NCBI RefSeq assembly: GCF_013249045.1
Contig: NZ_JABRWP010000002.1
Coordinates: 434,001-498,000 of the forward strand
Length of the DNA: 64,000 nt
Direction of reading: 5' to 3'
Source of the DNA: Winogradskyella eckloniae
Lineage (GTDB): Bacteria; Bacteroidota; Bacteroidia; Flavobacteriales; Flavobacteriaceae
The translations under genes were made by a program, and so were the position numbers. The stretch's first letter is position 1. Every line of letters begins with the position of its first letter. This document shows, in pieces, positions 1-9,137 of this stretch. The notes below the pieces were generated by a model. That model made no database searches. It saw nothing but the letters and a program-made list of their open reading frames with translations, and was not told the origin of the DNA.

Positions 1-40
1 ACAGCAATAAACGTACTAATTAATACTAACTAACAAAATT

Positions 41-1600
41 ATGTCAACAGCGATAAAACAAGCCCATCAAAAGGAATTATTTGGGCATCCAGTAGGCTTA
101 TATGTCTTATTTTTTACAGAAATGTGGGAACGTTTTTCTTACTATGGAATGCGAGCATTATTAACACTTTATTTAGTAGAAAAAACTACAGCAGATAATC
201 CTGGTTTAGGTTGGTTAGATTCAGAGTCAATTATGCTTTACGGATGGTATACTATGCTGGTTTATGTTATGTCTATTCCTGGCGGAATGATTGCAGATAA
301 GATATTAGGGCAAAAGAAGGCGGTTTTATATGGCGCTCTAATATTAGTTGCTGGTCATGGTATTTTGGCTTTCGATGAGATGTGGGCTTTTTATTCGGGA
401 TTAGCACTTATAATTTTAGGTGTTGGTTTATTAAAACCAAACATTTCAACGATGGTTGGTGGTTTATATAAGCCTGGAGATATTAGAAGAGATAAAGGAT
501 TTAGTATTTTCTATATAGGAATTAACTTAGGTTCGTTACTAGCAACCTTTATTGTAGGTTATGTTGGAGAACAAATTGGTTGGCATTATGGATTTGGGTT
601 AGCAGGTATTGCAATGCTGTTAGGATTAGTTGTGTATTTATATGGACAGAAATATTTGGTTTCTGTTGGAAATAAGCCTACAATCGAAGATAAAAACGCT
701 GATGTTTCTATTGGGAAGCTTTTAAGCGATTTGTTAAAATCTCCAATTAATCTTGGAATTGTCGCATTGATAATAGCATATGCTGTTTACGCAGGTTTTA
801 CATATAAAGGAGTAGACAGTTGGGGTTACACGGCATTATATATTTTTATAGCTATTGTTGCTGGTATCATGATGATGATTTATAAGAATTTAGAAACTCA
901 AATATCGAAAGATCGATACCTTGTATTGTTACTTTCCTTTTTAATTGTAATAGTATTTTGGGGAGCATTTGAGCAAGCAGGTGGATTAATGAGTATTTAC
1001 ACTAAAACAAATACAGATCGTGTTTTGTTTGGATGGGAAATACCTGCCACGTGGTTTCAAGGTCTAAACGCAGGTTTTATTATCATCTTTGCAACATTAG
1101 TTGCGGGCTATTGGGCTAAGCGAAAATTGAAAGGTAAAGAGGCATCCTCTTTGTTTAAAATGGCAATTGGTACAATGATAATGGGACTTGGTTTTGTGTT
1201 TATGATATTTGCTGCTTCTGAGTTTAACTCTAAAGGTAGCTCAGGGATGTATTGGTTGGTGTTGGCTTATTTATTCCATACTATTGGAGAACTTTGTTCA
1301 TCACCTGTAGCATTGTCTTTTATAACGAAATTAGCTCCTGTAAAATATGCTTCATTAATGATGGGTGTTTATTTTGCAGCTACAGGACTTGGAAATAAAG
1401 TCGCAGGAGTTATTGGAGAATCTGCTTCCGAGTTTGGTGAATATGCTATCTTTTCTGGTATAACGATATTTACAGTAATCTTCGGAGTATTAGTAATATT
1501 ATTACTTAAGCCGTTGAAGCGTTTAACTCATGGTGCAGAAGACAACGAAGTAGAAATGCATGATGATGAAGCCGAAGGTTTCGAATTAGCAGATAATTAA
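41..1600 (+). CDS. POT family proton-dependent oligopeptide transporter
   Basis: Inner-membrane symporter of the POT/PTR (MFS) family, expected to import di- and tripeptides with protons. The N-terminal helix carries the family signature E27-x-x-E30-R31-F-x-Y-Y, and the 519 residues are a run of hydrophobic helices with a short acidic cytoplasmic C-terminus. A second POT transporter follows 44 bases downstream, so the two are probably co-transcribed as a tandem pair. The start ATG is the first in frame and lies just before the conserved HPxGL-FFTEMWERF block. The family call is secure; the exact substrate is unknown. Confidence 0.93.
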   Translation: MSTAIKQAHQKELFGHPVGLYVLFFTEMWERFSYYGMRALLTLYLVEKTTADNPGLGWLDSESIMLYGWYTMLVYVMSIPGGMIADKILGQKKAVLYGALILVAGHGILAFDEMWAFYSGLALIILGVGLLKPNISTMVGGLYKPGDIRRDKGFSIFYIGINLGSLLATFIVGYVGEQIGWHYGFGLAGIAMLLGLVVYLYGQKYLVSVGNKPTIEDKNADVSIGKLLSDLLKSPINLGIVALIIAYAVYAGFTYKGVDSWGYTALYIFIAIVAGIMMMIYKNLETQISKDRYLVLLLSFLIVIVFWGAFEQAGGLMSIYTKTNTDRVLFGWEIPATWFQGLNAGFIIIFATLVAGYWAKRKLKGKEASSLFKMAIGTMIMGLGFVFMIFAASEFNSKGSSGMYWLVLAYLFHTIGELCSSPVALSFITKLAPVKYASLMMGVYFAATGLGNKVAGVIGESASEFGEYAIFSGITIFTVIFGVLVILLLKPLKRLTHGAEDNEVEMHDDEAEGFELADN

Positions 1601-1644
1601 AATAACTAAACCTTAATAATTACGCCTAACTAATTAATATTTAT

Positions 1645-3765
1645 ATGAATACTGATATTGAAAATCTATTTAAAGACAAAGTTTTAGGTCATCCTGCCGG
1701 ACTTTTTGTATTATTCTTTACCGAAATGTGGGAACGCTTTTCCTTCTACGGTATGCGTGTTTTGTTAGTTAATTTCCTTACTATGGCAGCCATAGGCTAT
1801 AATCCTGGTTGGGAATGGACTGTAGAAAATGCAGGTGCTCTTTTTGGTACATACGCCATGTTACTTTACATTACACCAATTATTGGAGGATGGATAGCGG
1901 ATAAATATACAGGGTATAGAGCAGCCGTAATTATTGGGTCGCTAATAATGACAGCAGGTCACGCTTCTATGGCTTTAGAAACAGAGTTTTCTCTATATTT
2001 TGGATTGTTTTTATTAGTTGTTGGTACTGGTTTCTTTAAGCCAACGATGACCTCTATTATATCTGATATGTATAAAACGCATCCAGAAAAGAAAGATGGT
2101 GCTTATACCATTTATTACATGGGTGTAAATGCAGGAGCATTTTTCGGAATGATGCTATGTGGTTATTTAGCAGAAAAAGTTGGTTGGGCTTACGGATTTG
2201 GATTAGCAGGCATCTTTATGCTTCTTGGAACCATTCAATTTTGGCTAGCTGGTCCTTTATTTGGAAAAATTGGAGCAAAGCCTTCTAATGTTCACGAAGT
2301 AGAACTGCCTCAAAATATTAACGAGGATAGTGTAGAGGTTTCAACAACTGAGAACGAAGAGCCTCAAAACCCATTCACAATGTTAGATAAGGTTCTAATC
2401 GTTATCGCATCAATTATTGGTTTAGGTTATGCTATTAACGATCCTATGTCTAAAATCGCAGGTGTCGATATGTTTTCATTCTTACAAATAGGTGAATTTG
2501 AAGGACAGTACACTGCAGTTTTATTTGCGTTAGCACTGTTTTTAATATTAGTAATTGGACGTATTTTACGCTACACAGCTGTTGTAAGAGATAGAATGGT
2601 GGCATTCATCATATTTGCGTTCTTTACCGTATTCTTCTGGATGTCTTTTGAGCAAGGCGCATCATCGTTAGTGATTTTTGCTAGAGATAATGTAGATCGC
2701 TTATTAAGCGGTAGTTCAGCAACGATATTTAATATTGTTAATACATTACTTACCGTTGTACCACTGATTATCATTTCGTACGTTCTCTTTATTTTGTGGA
2801 AGAAAACTTTCAAAAAAATCCCAGGTTCAAATGTTGTTTTAGTGGTTTGTTTTGTGTTAATGTGGGGAATTGTAGGATGGATGTTGAATAGAGATTTTAA
2901 CACTACAGCTTATGATGTAAGTTATAGTGCTATTGAACAACCAGTGTTAGACGACAAAGGTGTGCAGGTTAAAAATGATAAAGGTGAATTACAATTTAAA
3001 TACATTCCAGTAACACAAAATACGGTTACAAATGCTTCACAAAAAATTGTAACTAAAACCATTACAGTTGGTGAGCCTTATGCAGATTATAAAGTTGGTG
3101 ACAGCAAAATTCTTATCAATAAAGATAAGGATTTAACCGAATTTTCATTTGTGTCTTCAAAAGAAAAAGAAGAAGAATTAATTGCGCATGCCTCAACATT
3201 AAGAAGAGATAATGGTTTTGTTGATGCCACTATTACAAAAGTAAGAGATAATGAAGTAGAGATTACGGTTTCATGGTTTAGTATTCTCAATTCATTCTTT
3301 ATCATTGTATTTGCATCTTTCTTTTCTAAATGGTGGGAAAGCAAATATAACCCAAGTGCAGCTACTAAATACGCACTTGGTTTAAGTGTCATGGGACTCG
3401 GTTTTGGTTTACTAGCTTTTGGTGCTTTTGGTCTTGTAGATGGTGTTAAAGTAAGTATGATTTGGCTGATATTAGCCTATCTATTCCATACACTTGGAGA
3501 ACTTTGTCTGTCTCCTGTTGGCTTGTCTTATGTAAGTAAGTTGGTACCAGGTAGAATGATTGCGCTGATGTTTGGTATGTGGTACTTAGCCATTGCAATT
3601 GGTAATAAAATGGCTGCAGTTGTGGGTGGACAAATTGAAAATATTACTAAGGAATATAGCTTATCTACATTCTTCTTAATATTTACAATAGTACCTATAG
3701 TGGCTGGTTTATTAATATTTGTTTTAAACCCTGTTTTGAAAAAATTAATGCATGGTGTACGCTAA
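1645..3765 (+). CDS. POT family peptide transporter with large soluble insertion
   Basis: Second POT/PTR oligopeptide:proton symporter, with the same E27-x-x-E30-R31-F signature as its upstream neighbour. At 706 residues it is about 190 longer than that neighbour. Most of the extra length is a hydrophilic, charged segment at about residues 412-545, lying between two hydrophobic stretches, which suggests an extracytoplasmic domain. Similar long POT proteins are known in Bacteroidota. The role of the insertion cannot be read from sequence. It ends 24 bases before a strong terminator hairpin. Confidence 0.92.
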   Translation: MNTDIENLFKDKVLGHPAGLFVLFFTEMWERFSFYGMRVLLVNFLTMAAIGYNPGWEWTVENAGALFGTYAMLLYITPIIGGWIADKYTGYRAAVIIGSLIMTAGHASMALETEFSLYFGLFLLVVGTGFFKPTMTSIISDMYKTHPEKKDGAYTIYYMGVNAGAFFGMMLCGYLAEKVGWAYGFGLAGIFMLLGTIQFWLAGPLFGKIGAKPSNVHEVELPQNINEDSVEVSTTENEEPQNPFTMLDKVLIVIASIIGLGYAINDPMSKIAGVDMFSFLQIGEFEGQYTAVLFALALFLILVIGRILRYTAVVRDRMVAFIIFAFFTVFFWMSFEQGASSLVIFARDNVDRLLSGSSATIFNIVNTLLTVVPLIIISYVLFILWKKTFKKIPGSNVVLVVCFVLMWGIVGWMLNRDFNTTAYDVSYSAIEQPVLDDKGVQVKNDKGELQFKYIPVTQNTVTNASQKIVTKTITVGEPYADYKVGDSKILINKDKDLTEFSFVSSKEKEEELIAHASTLRRDNGFVDATITKVRDNEVEITVSWFSILNSFFIIVFASFFSKWWESKYNPSAATKYALGLSVMGLGFGLLAFGAFGLVDGVKVSMIWLILAYLFHTLGELCLSPVGLSYVSKLVPGRMIALMFGMWYLAIAIGNKMAAVVGGQIENITKEYSLSTFFLIFTIVPIVAGLLIFVLNPVLKKLMHGVR

Positions 3766-3788
3766 GAAAAACCGTTAAAAATATCTAA

Positions 3789-3815
3789 AATGCTCCTAAT
3801 TAGGAGCATTTTTTG
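3789..3815 (+). terminator. Rho-independent terminator after the POT pair
   Basis: A perfect 22-bp palindrome (3789-3810, arms AATGCTCCTAA and TTAGGAGCATT) is followed directly by a T run. It closes the two-gene transporter transcript and isolates it from the thioredoxin gene. Confidence 0.85.
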
Positions 3816-3848
3816 TAAGTTCGGCTCATTAATTGCAACAAATCTATT

Positions 3849-4400
3849 ATGATAAAAAAAATAACTTTAGGACTAATTGCTGTTTTTGCATTTACAATAA
3901 CAGGGATTGCGCAAGACATTAATTGGGTAACTATGGAAGAAGCTTTAGAGCTTCAGAAGAAAGAACCAAAAAAGATTTTTATGGATGTTTATACCAATTG
4001 GTGTGGCCCTTGTAAAATGTTAGATAAGAATACCTTTCAAACTAAAGATGTCGCTGCATATGTCAATGAACATTATTATGCAGTAAAATTCAATGCAGAA
4101 GGAAATGAGGAAATAACGTATAAGGATACGACGTATTCTAATCCAAATTTTGACGAATCAAAGACAAATAGTAGAAACAGTGTACACGAGTTTTCACGTT
4201 TCTTACAAATTAGAGCCTATCCAACGATGGTCTTTTTTGATGAAGAAGGCAATGTGATTGCACCAATTCAAGGTTATCTAAAACCGCAACAATTGGAGTT
4301 GTATTTAAAGATATTTAAAACGGATGACTATAAAGAAATGACAACGCAAGAGCAGTTTAGTGAATACGTAAAATCTTTTGAAGCTGAATTTGAAGAATAA
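3849..4400 (+). CDS. secreted thioredoxin-fold protein
   Basis: Thioredoxin-family protein with an N-terminal hydrophobic signal peptide (about residues 1-21, cleavage after a GIAQ-like site) and the redox-active motif W51-C52-G53-P54-C55. It is therefore likely periplasmic or otherwise exported, acting in disulfide exchange or reduction. A charged insertion at about residues 86-115 separates the CxxC helix from the cis-Pro region (AYPTMVFF), giving 183 residues against about 110 for cytoplasmic thioredoxins. It is a single gene between a terminator upstream and a convergent comEC downstream. The substrate is unknown. Confidence 0.85.
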   Translation: MIKKITLGLIAVFAFTITGIAQDINWVTMEEALELQKKEPKKIFMDVYTNWCGPCKMLDKNTFQTKDVAAYVNEHYYAVKFNAEGNEEITYKDTTYSNPNFDESKTNSRNSVHEFSRFLQIRAYPTMVFFDEEGNVIAPIQGYLKPQQLELYLKIFKTDDYKEMTTQEQFSEYVKSFEAEFEE

Positions 4401-4417
4401 GTTATTATAGTACTTCG

Positions 4418-4444
4418 CTATTGATAGTTCACAAGAATCAATAG
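4418..4444. terminator. possible bidirectional terminator between convergent genes
   Basis: Arms CTATTGAT (4418-4425) and ATCAATAG (4437-4444) form a hairpin in the 47-base gap between the thioredoxin and comEC genes. The stem is AT-rich and there is no clean T tract, so this is only a candidate. Confidence 0.35.
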
Positions 4445-4447
4445 ACT

Positions 4448-6478
4448 TTATTCAATTATAAAAGCACCCTTTTCTCTAGTATGATGGAAAGGGATTTTTT
4501 TATGCTTACAAGTTGCCTTCCATCGGTTTAAATAAGACGTGTAGTTGCTTGCGTCTGCAATGATCTGCTCTGGTTGTAAACTATCGATTAACCGGTTTAG
4601 ATTAAGTTGAGGCGAATTTATTAATAAGATATAATTTGGTTTAAATGAGAGGTTATTATAAATAGCTAAGCTATCTATAGTAAGGATGGTCTTACCTTTA
4701 AATTGATAAACCGATTGCAGGTTGTTTGTTATAATATTTTCAATGGATTTACCAACCTTGTAATTTTTTATGACATAATCCGAAGCAATTTTTGTTGAAT
4801 CAATGTTATGGTAAATCAATAATTGAGCATTGTGTTTTTCTCCAATTAATGTATGTCGACTTCTGTTAAAAATAATAAATTCACTATCTAAGGTATTGTT
4901 TAGGTTGTAAAAATTAACCAGCTGAAAACTTATAACAGCAAGTAAGCTTATAGTTGTCCATTTAAAATTTCTAGTAGTATACAATTGTACACATGCTATA
5001 ATTATCACATATGAAACAATAACTTGAAGCAGCGAAAACGGAATATCTCTCAATAAGAAGTCTTCAAATTGAGCTACCCAAGCGATAAAATTATTTAAAC
5101 TTTGAATTATAAAGCTATAAATCGAAACAACGCTAGGAGGTAAAGCACTAACTAATGCTAAAAAAATAACGAGTAAGCCAAATCCAAGAATGAGCCCTAA
5201 AAAGGGAATAACGACCATATTAGAAATAAAAAATAAACCTGGAAATTGGTGGAAATAGAACAAGCTTATCGGTACCACACCAACCTGAGCTGCTAAAGTT
5301 ACCGTAAAAATTTGCCATAGCTTATTTGGTATTAAATATTTAGGTATCCATAATTTATATAAAATAGGTTGAATGCTAACAATGCCAAATACGGCTAAAT
5401 AACTCATCTGAAACCCTACAGAAAACAAAAAAGTTGGTTTAAATAATAATATCACAAATGCAGAAATGACAAGCGTATTATAAATGTTAGTAGGTCGTTT
5501 AAGATGCATAGCAATGCTAATGATGCTAAACATCGTTACCGCTCTTGTTACGGAAGGCGATAGTCCTGCAATAATGGCAAAACTCCATAAGATGACTACA
5601 ATGATAAGAGGTCTTAAAAAACGACCATGTTTTAAATAAAGTAGTGGTTTTAGTAAAAAATTTAAGATCCATAAAATAATACCAACATGTAATCCCGAAA
5701 CGGCTAGAATGTGGATTGTACCAGAATTTACATAATTATTGTAAACATTTTTGTCAATAGTTTGGCGTTGACCTAGTAATAAGGCATTGATAATACTAAG
5801 GACATCATCTTTAAATCCAGCTTCAGTTAGTCTTTGGTTTATTTGAAATCTTAATTGGTCTGCATAACCATAGATGGTTGATTTAGATTTTGTGATCTCG
5901 AATATTTTTGATCGCTCTAAATAGGTTTGATGGTAGACCTGATGCAGTTTGAGATAATTACTATAGTCAAATTGAAAGGGATTTAATGGTTTTTGAATAG
6001 CTTGAAGCGTGGCTGATGCAAATAAGACATCATCAACATTGAAGGGTGTTAAAAGACTGTCACGTTTTATATTAATCAATAAACGACCACTCGTCTTCGT
6101 GTGGTTAATGGAATGAATTCCGACGATGTATTTGTCATTATAAACATCAGATTTTAATTGTTCTTCAATTTTAAATACGACATCGCTTTGATGTTGTGCT
6201 AAATTTAGATGGGAGTAATGTTGTGGCCTTAGCGTATCGTCTTGGAGTTGATAGGCTGTCATTCCTATGCCAATAGTGCTTAAAAAAACTAAACTGCCAA
6301 AAAGCGGTGAACGATTGATTTTAGATTTTAAGATAAGATAATAGACTCCTACAAGAATAACTAAGCCAATTGTAGAATAAAAAGCTATAAAAAAATTGGG
6401 CCTTAAGTGATGTGCTAGGATAATGCCTAAAACTAAACAGAAGGTCAGCTTAATAAATGCAAAATTTAGTAACTTCAT
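4448..6478 (-). CDS. comEC: ComEC/Rec2-family DNA-uptake membrane protein
   Basis: Polytopic inner-membrane channel protein of the ComEC/Rec2 family, which moves single-stranded DNA into the cytoplasm during natural transformation. The 676-residue protein has N-terminal helices, a soluble OB-like DUF4131 region, and then the competence core with the conserved LLLGQR...GTIHILAVSGLHVGI region around residues 235-265 and several helices. The C-terminal portion (about residues 535-676) sits where many ComEC proteins carry a metallo-beta-lactamase-like domain, but no HxHxDH motif is present, so it looks degenerate. It is the last gene of the minus-strand group surE-lpxB-C40 peptidase-comEC. Confidence 0.9.
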   Translation of the reverse strand: MKLLNFAFIKLTFCLVLGIILAHHLRPNFFIAFYSTIGLVILVGVYYLILKSKINRSPLFGSLVFLSTIGIGMTAYQLQDDTLRPQHYSHLNLAQHQSDVVFKIEEQLKSDVYNDKYIVGIHSINHTKTSGRLLINIKRDSLLTPFNVDDVLFASATLQAIQKPLNPFQFDYSNYLKLHQVYHQTYLERSKIFEITKSKSTIYGYADQLRFQINQRLTEAGFKDDVLSIINALLLGQRQTIDKNVYNNYVNSGTIHILAVSGLHVGIILWILNFLLKPLLYLKHGRFLRPLIIVVILWSFAIIAGLSPSVTRAVTMFSIISIAMHLKRPTNIYNTLVISAFVILLFKPTFLFSVGFQMSYLAVFGIVSIQPILYKLWIPKYLIPNKLWQIFTVTLAAQVGVVPISLFYFHQFPGLFFISNMVVIPFLGLILGFGLLVIFLALVSALPPSVVSIYSFIIQSLNNFIAWVAQFEDFLLRDIPFSLLQVIVSYVIIIACVQLYTTRNFKWTTISLLAVISFQLVNFYNLNNTLDSEFIIFNRSRHTLIGEKHNAQLLIYHNIDSTKIASDYVIKNYKVGKSIENIITNNLQSVYQFKGKTILTIDSLAIYNNLSFKPNYILLINSPQLNLNRLIDSLQPEQIIADASNYTSYLNRWKATCKHKKIPFHHTREKGAFIIE

Positions 6479-6510
6479 GATAATGAGTTACTAAAATATG
6501 GAAAATGTAG

Positions 6511-7020
6511 TTACAAAACGCGTCTAGCCTGTACAAAAGAGAAATACCAATACTTTTCTGCCAATGAAGAGGTCATTACACCTTTGCTGCTTGAGGCATG
6601 GATAAATTCTACGTTTCCTGGTCTTACGCGCGTTACAATGCCAACATGGTTGACTTTTCTACTGTTCTTTTTAGTGGCAAAAAACACCAAATCTCCAACG
6701 TTTACGTTTTTTAAATCTATCCAATCACCTGTGCTTTTTAGTCCAGATGTGGTTCTTGGTAAATTAATGTTATGTTTTTTATAAGTTGTAAATATTAAAC
6801 CAGAGCAATCCATGCCTTTTTTTGTTGTTCCTCCATACTTATATCGTGTGCCATCAAAGGTTTGCGCGTACTTAACAATGGCTTCTGCGTCTTTACTTGG
6901 CTTTGCAGTGGAATTAACTTTTACTGTATGCGTTTGTTTGTTTTTGCTTGATGTTACTTTTTTGGATTTACAGCTAGAAACTATAAAAAGCAAGCATATA
7001 AAAGGTAATATTTTTTTCAT
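6511..7020 (-). CDS. NlpC/P60 (C40) peptidoglycan hydrolase lipoprotein
   Basis: Cell-wall endopeptidase of the NlpC/P60 family that cleaves peptide stems of peptidoglycan. From the chosen ATG at 7020 the protein has 169 residues: a lipoprotein signal with lipobox Cys17 (IVSSC), a Lys/Ser-rich linker, and the catalytic domain with Cys72 in DCSG, His125 in NHVGIV and His141 as third polar residue. An upstream in-frame start at 7041 would overlap lpxB and disturb the lipoprotein signal, so 7020 is preferred. It lies 17 bases downstream of lpxB on the minus strand. Confidence 0.88.
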   Translation of the reverse strand: MKKILPFICLLFIVSSCKSKKVTSSKNKQTHTVKVNSTAKPSKDAEAIVKYAQTFDGTRYKYGGTTKKGMDCSGLIFTTYKKHNINLPRTTSGLKSTGDWIDLKNVNVGDLVFFATKKNSRKVNHVGIVTRVRPGNVEFIHASSSKGVMTSSLAEKYWYFSFVQARRVL

Positions 7021-7037
7021 CAATAAGAGTTTCTGTG

Positions 7038-8153
7038 TCAATCGTTTTTAATGGCGTTATATATCAATTTGGCGGTGTTATCACTTGCGCCACGTCCTCC
7101 AAGCTTTTGCTCTAATTCGTAATAGTCTAAAAAGAGTTGTTCACGTTTTTCGGGATTAAGAATTGCCGTTAGTTCTTTTTTTAAGCGTTTTGTATTTAAA
7201 TCAGCTTGAATTAATTCAGTAACCACTTCACGATCCATGATTAAATTGACCAATGAAATAAATTTTAATGTAATAATGCGTTTAGCGATCTGATAGGAAA
7301 TAGAACTCGCTTTATAGCAAACCACTTGAGGCACTTTAAACAAAGCGGTTTCTAAGGTTGCCGTCCCAGAAGTTACCAATGCTGCCGAAGATAGACTTAA
7401 TAAATCGTAGGTTTTATTAGAAATAAACTGAATGTTGTTCTTTTTTATAAAGGTTTTGTAAAAGTGGAAATCTTGGCTAGGAGCACCAGCAATAACAAAT
7501 TGGTAATCCTTAAAATCATCAACCACACTAAGCATTACACCAAGCATTTTAGTGATTTCTTGTTTACGACTTCCAGGTAATAAAGCAATAATAGGTTGGC
7601 CACTGAGATTATGTGTCTTTCTAAAGTTGTGTTCATTAACTTGAGGTCTATTAGCAATTGCGTCAATTAATGGGTGTCCAACAAAATGGACATCGTAATC
7701 GTATTTTTTATAAAACGCTTTTTCAAAAGGCAAGATGCAATACATGGCATCGATGTATAGCTTTATTTTTTCAACTCTACTCGCTCTAGAAGCCCAAACT
7801 TGAGGCGAAATATAATAATGCGTTCTATATTTTTGAGCTTTAGCCCATTTTGCTATTCTAAGATTAAAGCCAGAGTTGTCGATAAAAATGATAACATCTG
7901 GTTGAAATGTTACAATATCAGCTTTACAGTATTTAATATGACCTAAAACTTTTCTAAGATTTAAAATAACTTCAGAAAAGCCCATAAATTGACGTTCCTT
8001 ATAATGCATTACCAAGTCTCCTCCAACTGATTTCATGAGATTACCACCCCAAAATCTAATGTCGGCTTTAGAATCTTGTTTATACAAAGCTTTCATCAGG
8101 TTTGAACCATGTAAATCGCCAGAGGCTTCTCCAGAAATAATATAATATTTCAT
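7038..8153 (-). CDS. lpxB: lipid-A-disaccharide synthase
   Basis: Glycosyltransferase that condenses UDP-2,3-diacylglucosamine with lipid X to form the lipid A disaccharide at the inner membrane. The 371-residue protein shows the LpxB N-terminus (ISGEASGDLHGSNL), the FIDNSGFNLRIAKWAK and YYISPQVWAS segments, the LLPGSRKQEI motif near residue 192 and the C-terminal SGTATLETAL donor-binding segment. It follows surE by 37 bases on the minus strand; surE-lpxB pairing is common in Bacteroidota. Full length, with no anomalies. Confidence 0.96.
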   Translation of the reverse strand: MKYYIISGEASGDLHGSNLMKALYKQDSKADIRFWGGNLMKSVGGDLVMHYKERQFMGFSEVILNLRKVLGHIKYCKADIVTFQPDVIIFIDNSGFNLRIAKWAKAQKYRTHYYISPQVWASRASRVEKIKLYIDAMYCILPFEKAFYKKYDYDVHFVGHPLIDAIANRPQVNEHNFRKTHNLSGQPIIALLPGSRKQEITKMLGVMLSVVDDFKDYQFVIAGAPSQDFHFYKTFIKKNNIQFISNKTYDLLSLSSAALVTSGTATLETALFKVPQVVCYKASSISYQIAKRIITLKFISLVNLIMDREVVTELIQADLNTKRLKKELTAILNPEKREQLFLDYYELEQKLGGRGASDNTAKLIYNAIKND

Positions 8154-8190
8154 TAATTAGAATGCATAATTTAGTTATTGACTTATAGTT

Positions 8191-8964
8191 TTAGTCGTTT
8201 AATTTCCAGGTGTTTAAATTCTGAATTGTATGATGTGCGGTTAAATCAAAATGAACAGGAACAACGGAAACGTAGCCATGTTTTAAAGCCCATTCATCTG
8301 TATCTTCACCTTTATCCATATTTACAAATTTTCCTGTTAGCCAGTAATACTCTCTTCCCATTGGGTTGGTGCGTTTGTCAAACTCTTCTTTCCAATTGGC
8401 CTTGGCCTGACGACATATTTTAATTCCTTTTATAGCTTTCTTTTCTAGATTAGGTAAATTCACATTAAGAACAACACCATCAGGCAATCCATTTTTTAAT
8501 ACTTGTTTCGTAATGGTTTTAATAAATGATTTACAATGTTCAAAATTAGCATTCCAGTTAAAGTCCAATAGCGAAAACCCAATAGCCGGAATACCTTCAA
8601 TACCTGCCTCAAGAGCAGCACTCATTGTACCAGAATAAATAACGTTTATGGAAGAGTTAGAGCCATGATTTATGCCAGAAACGCAAATGTCTGGTTTTCT
8701 ATCTAATATTTCATTTACGGCTATTTTTACACAATCTGCAGGTGTGCCAGAGCAACTGTATTCTAATTGTTTTCCGTCAATAACAACGTTTTCAATATGT
8801 AACGTAGAATTTATGGTTATAGCATGTCCCATGGCACTTTGTGGGCTATCTGGAGCTACAACCACAACATCACCTATGGTATTCATAACAGAAATTAATG
8901 TTCTAATTCCAGGTGCTGTGATTCCGTCATCGTTGGTAACTAATATTAAAGGGCGTGCAGACAT
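8191..8964 (-). CDS. surE: 5'/3'-nucleotidase SurE
   Basis: Metal-dependent nucleoside monophosphate phosphatase implicated in stationary-phase survival. The N-terminal ILVTNDDGI motif (N11-D12-D13) supplies metal ligands. The GTPADCVKIA and CVSGINHGSN segments complete the family signature, and the length (257) is typical. It is the first gene of the minus-strand group leading into lpxB. Its divergent neighbour is the Prc-type protease at 9138. Confidence 0.95.
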   Translation of the reverse strand: MSARPLILVTNDDGITAPGIRTLISVMNTIGDVVVVAPDSPQSAMGHAITINSTLHIENVVIDGKQLEYSCSGTPADCVKIAVNEILDRKPDICVSGINHGSNSSINVIYSGTMSAALEAGIEGIPAIGFSLLDFNWNANFEHCKSFIKTITKQVLKNGLPDGVVLNVNLPNLEKKAIKGIKICRQAKANWKEEFDKRTNPMGREYYWLTGKFVNMDKGEDTDEWALKHGYVSVVPVHFDLTAHHTIQNLNTWKLND

Positions 8965-9137
8965 TAGTGAAATTGTTTTAATGAACTGTAAAAATAATAA
9001 AAAGCTACCGTTTAACGGTTATTATTAGGTTTAACAAAAAATTAGTGTCACTATTTTTTATGGCACGGTTTTTTCTTCTATTTTAGTGAAAAATTGAAAG
9101 CCTGCTTAATTGCGAATTAATTAAAACAAAAAAGAGA

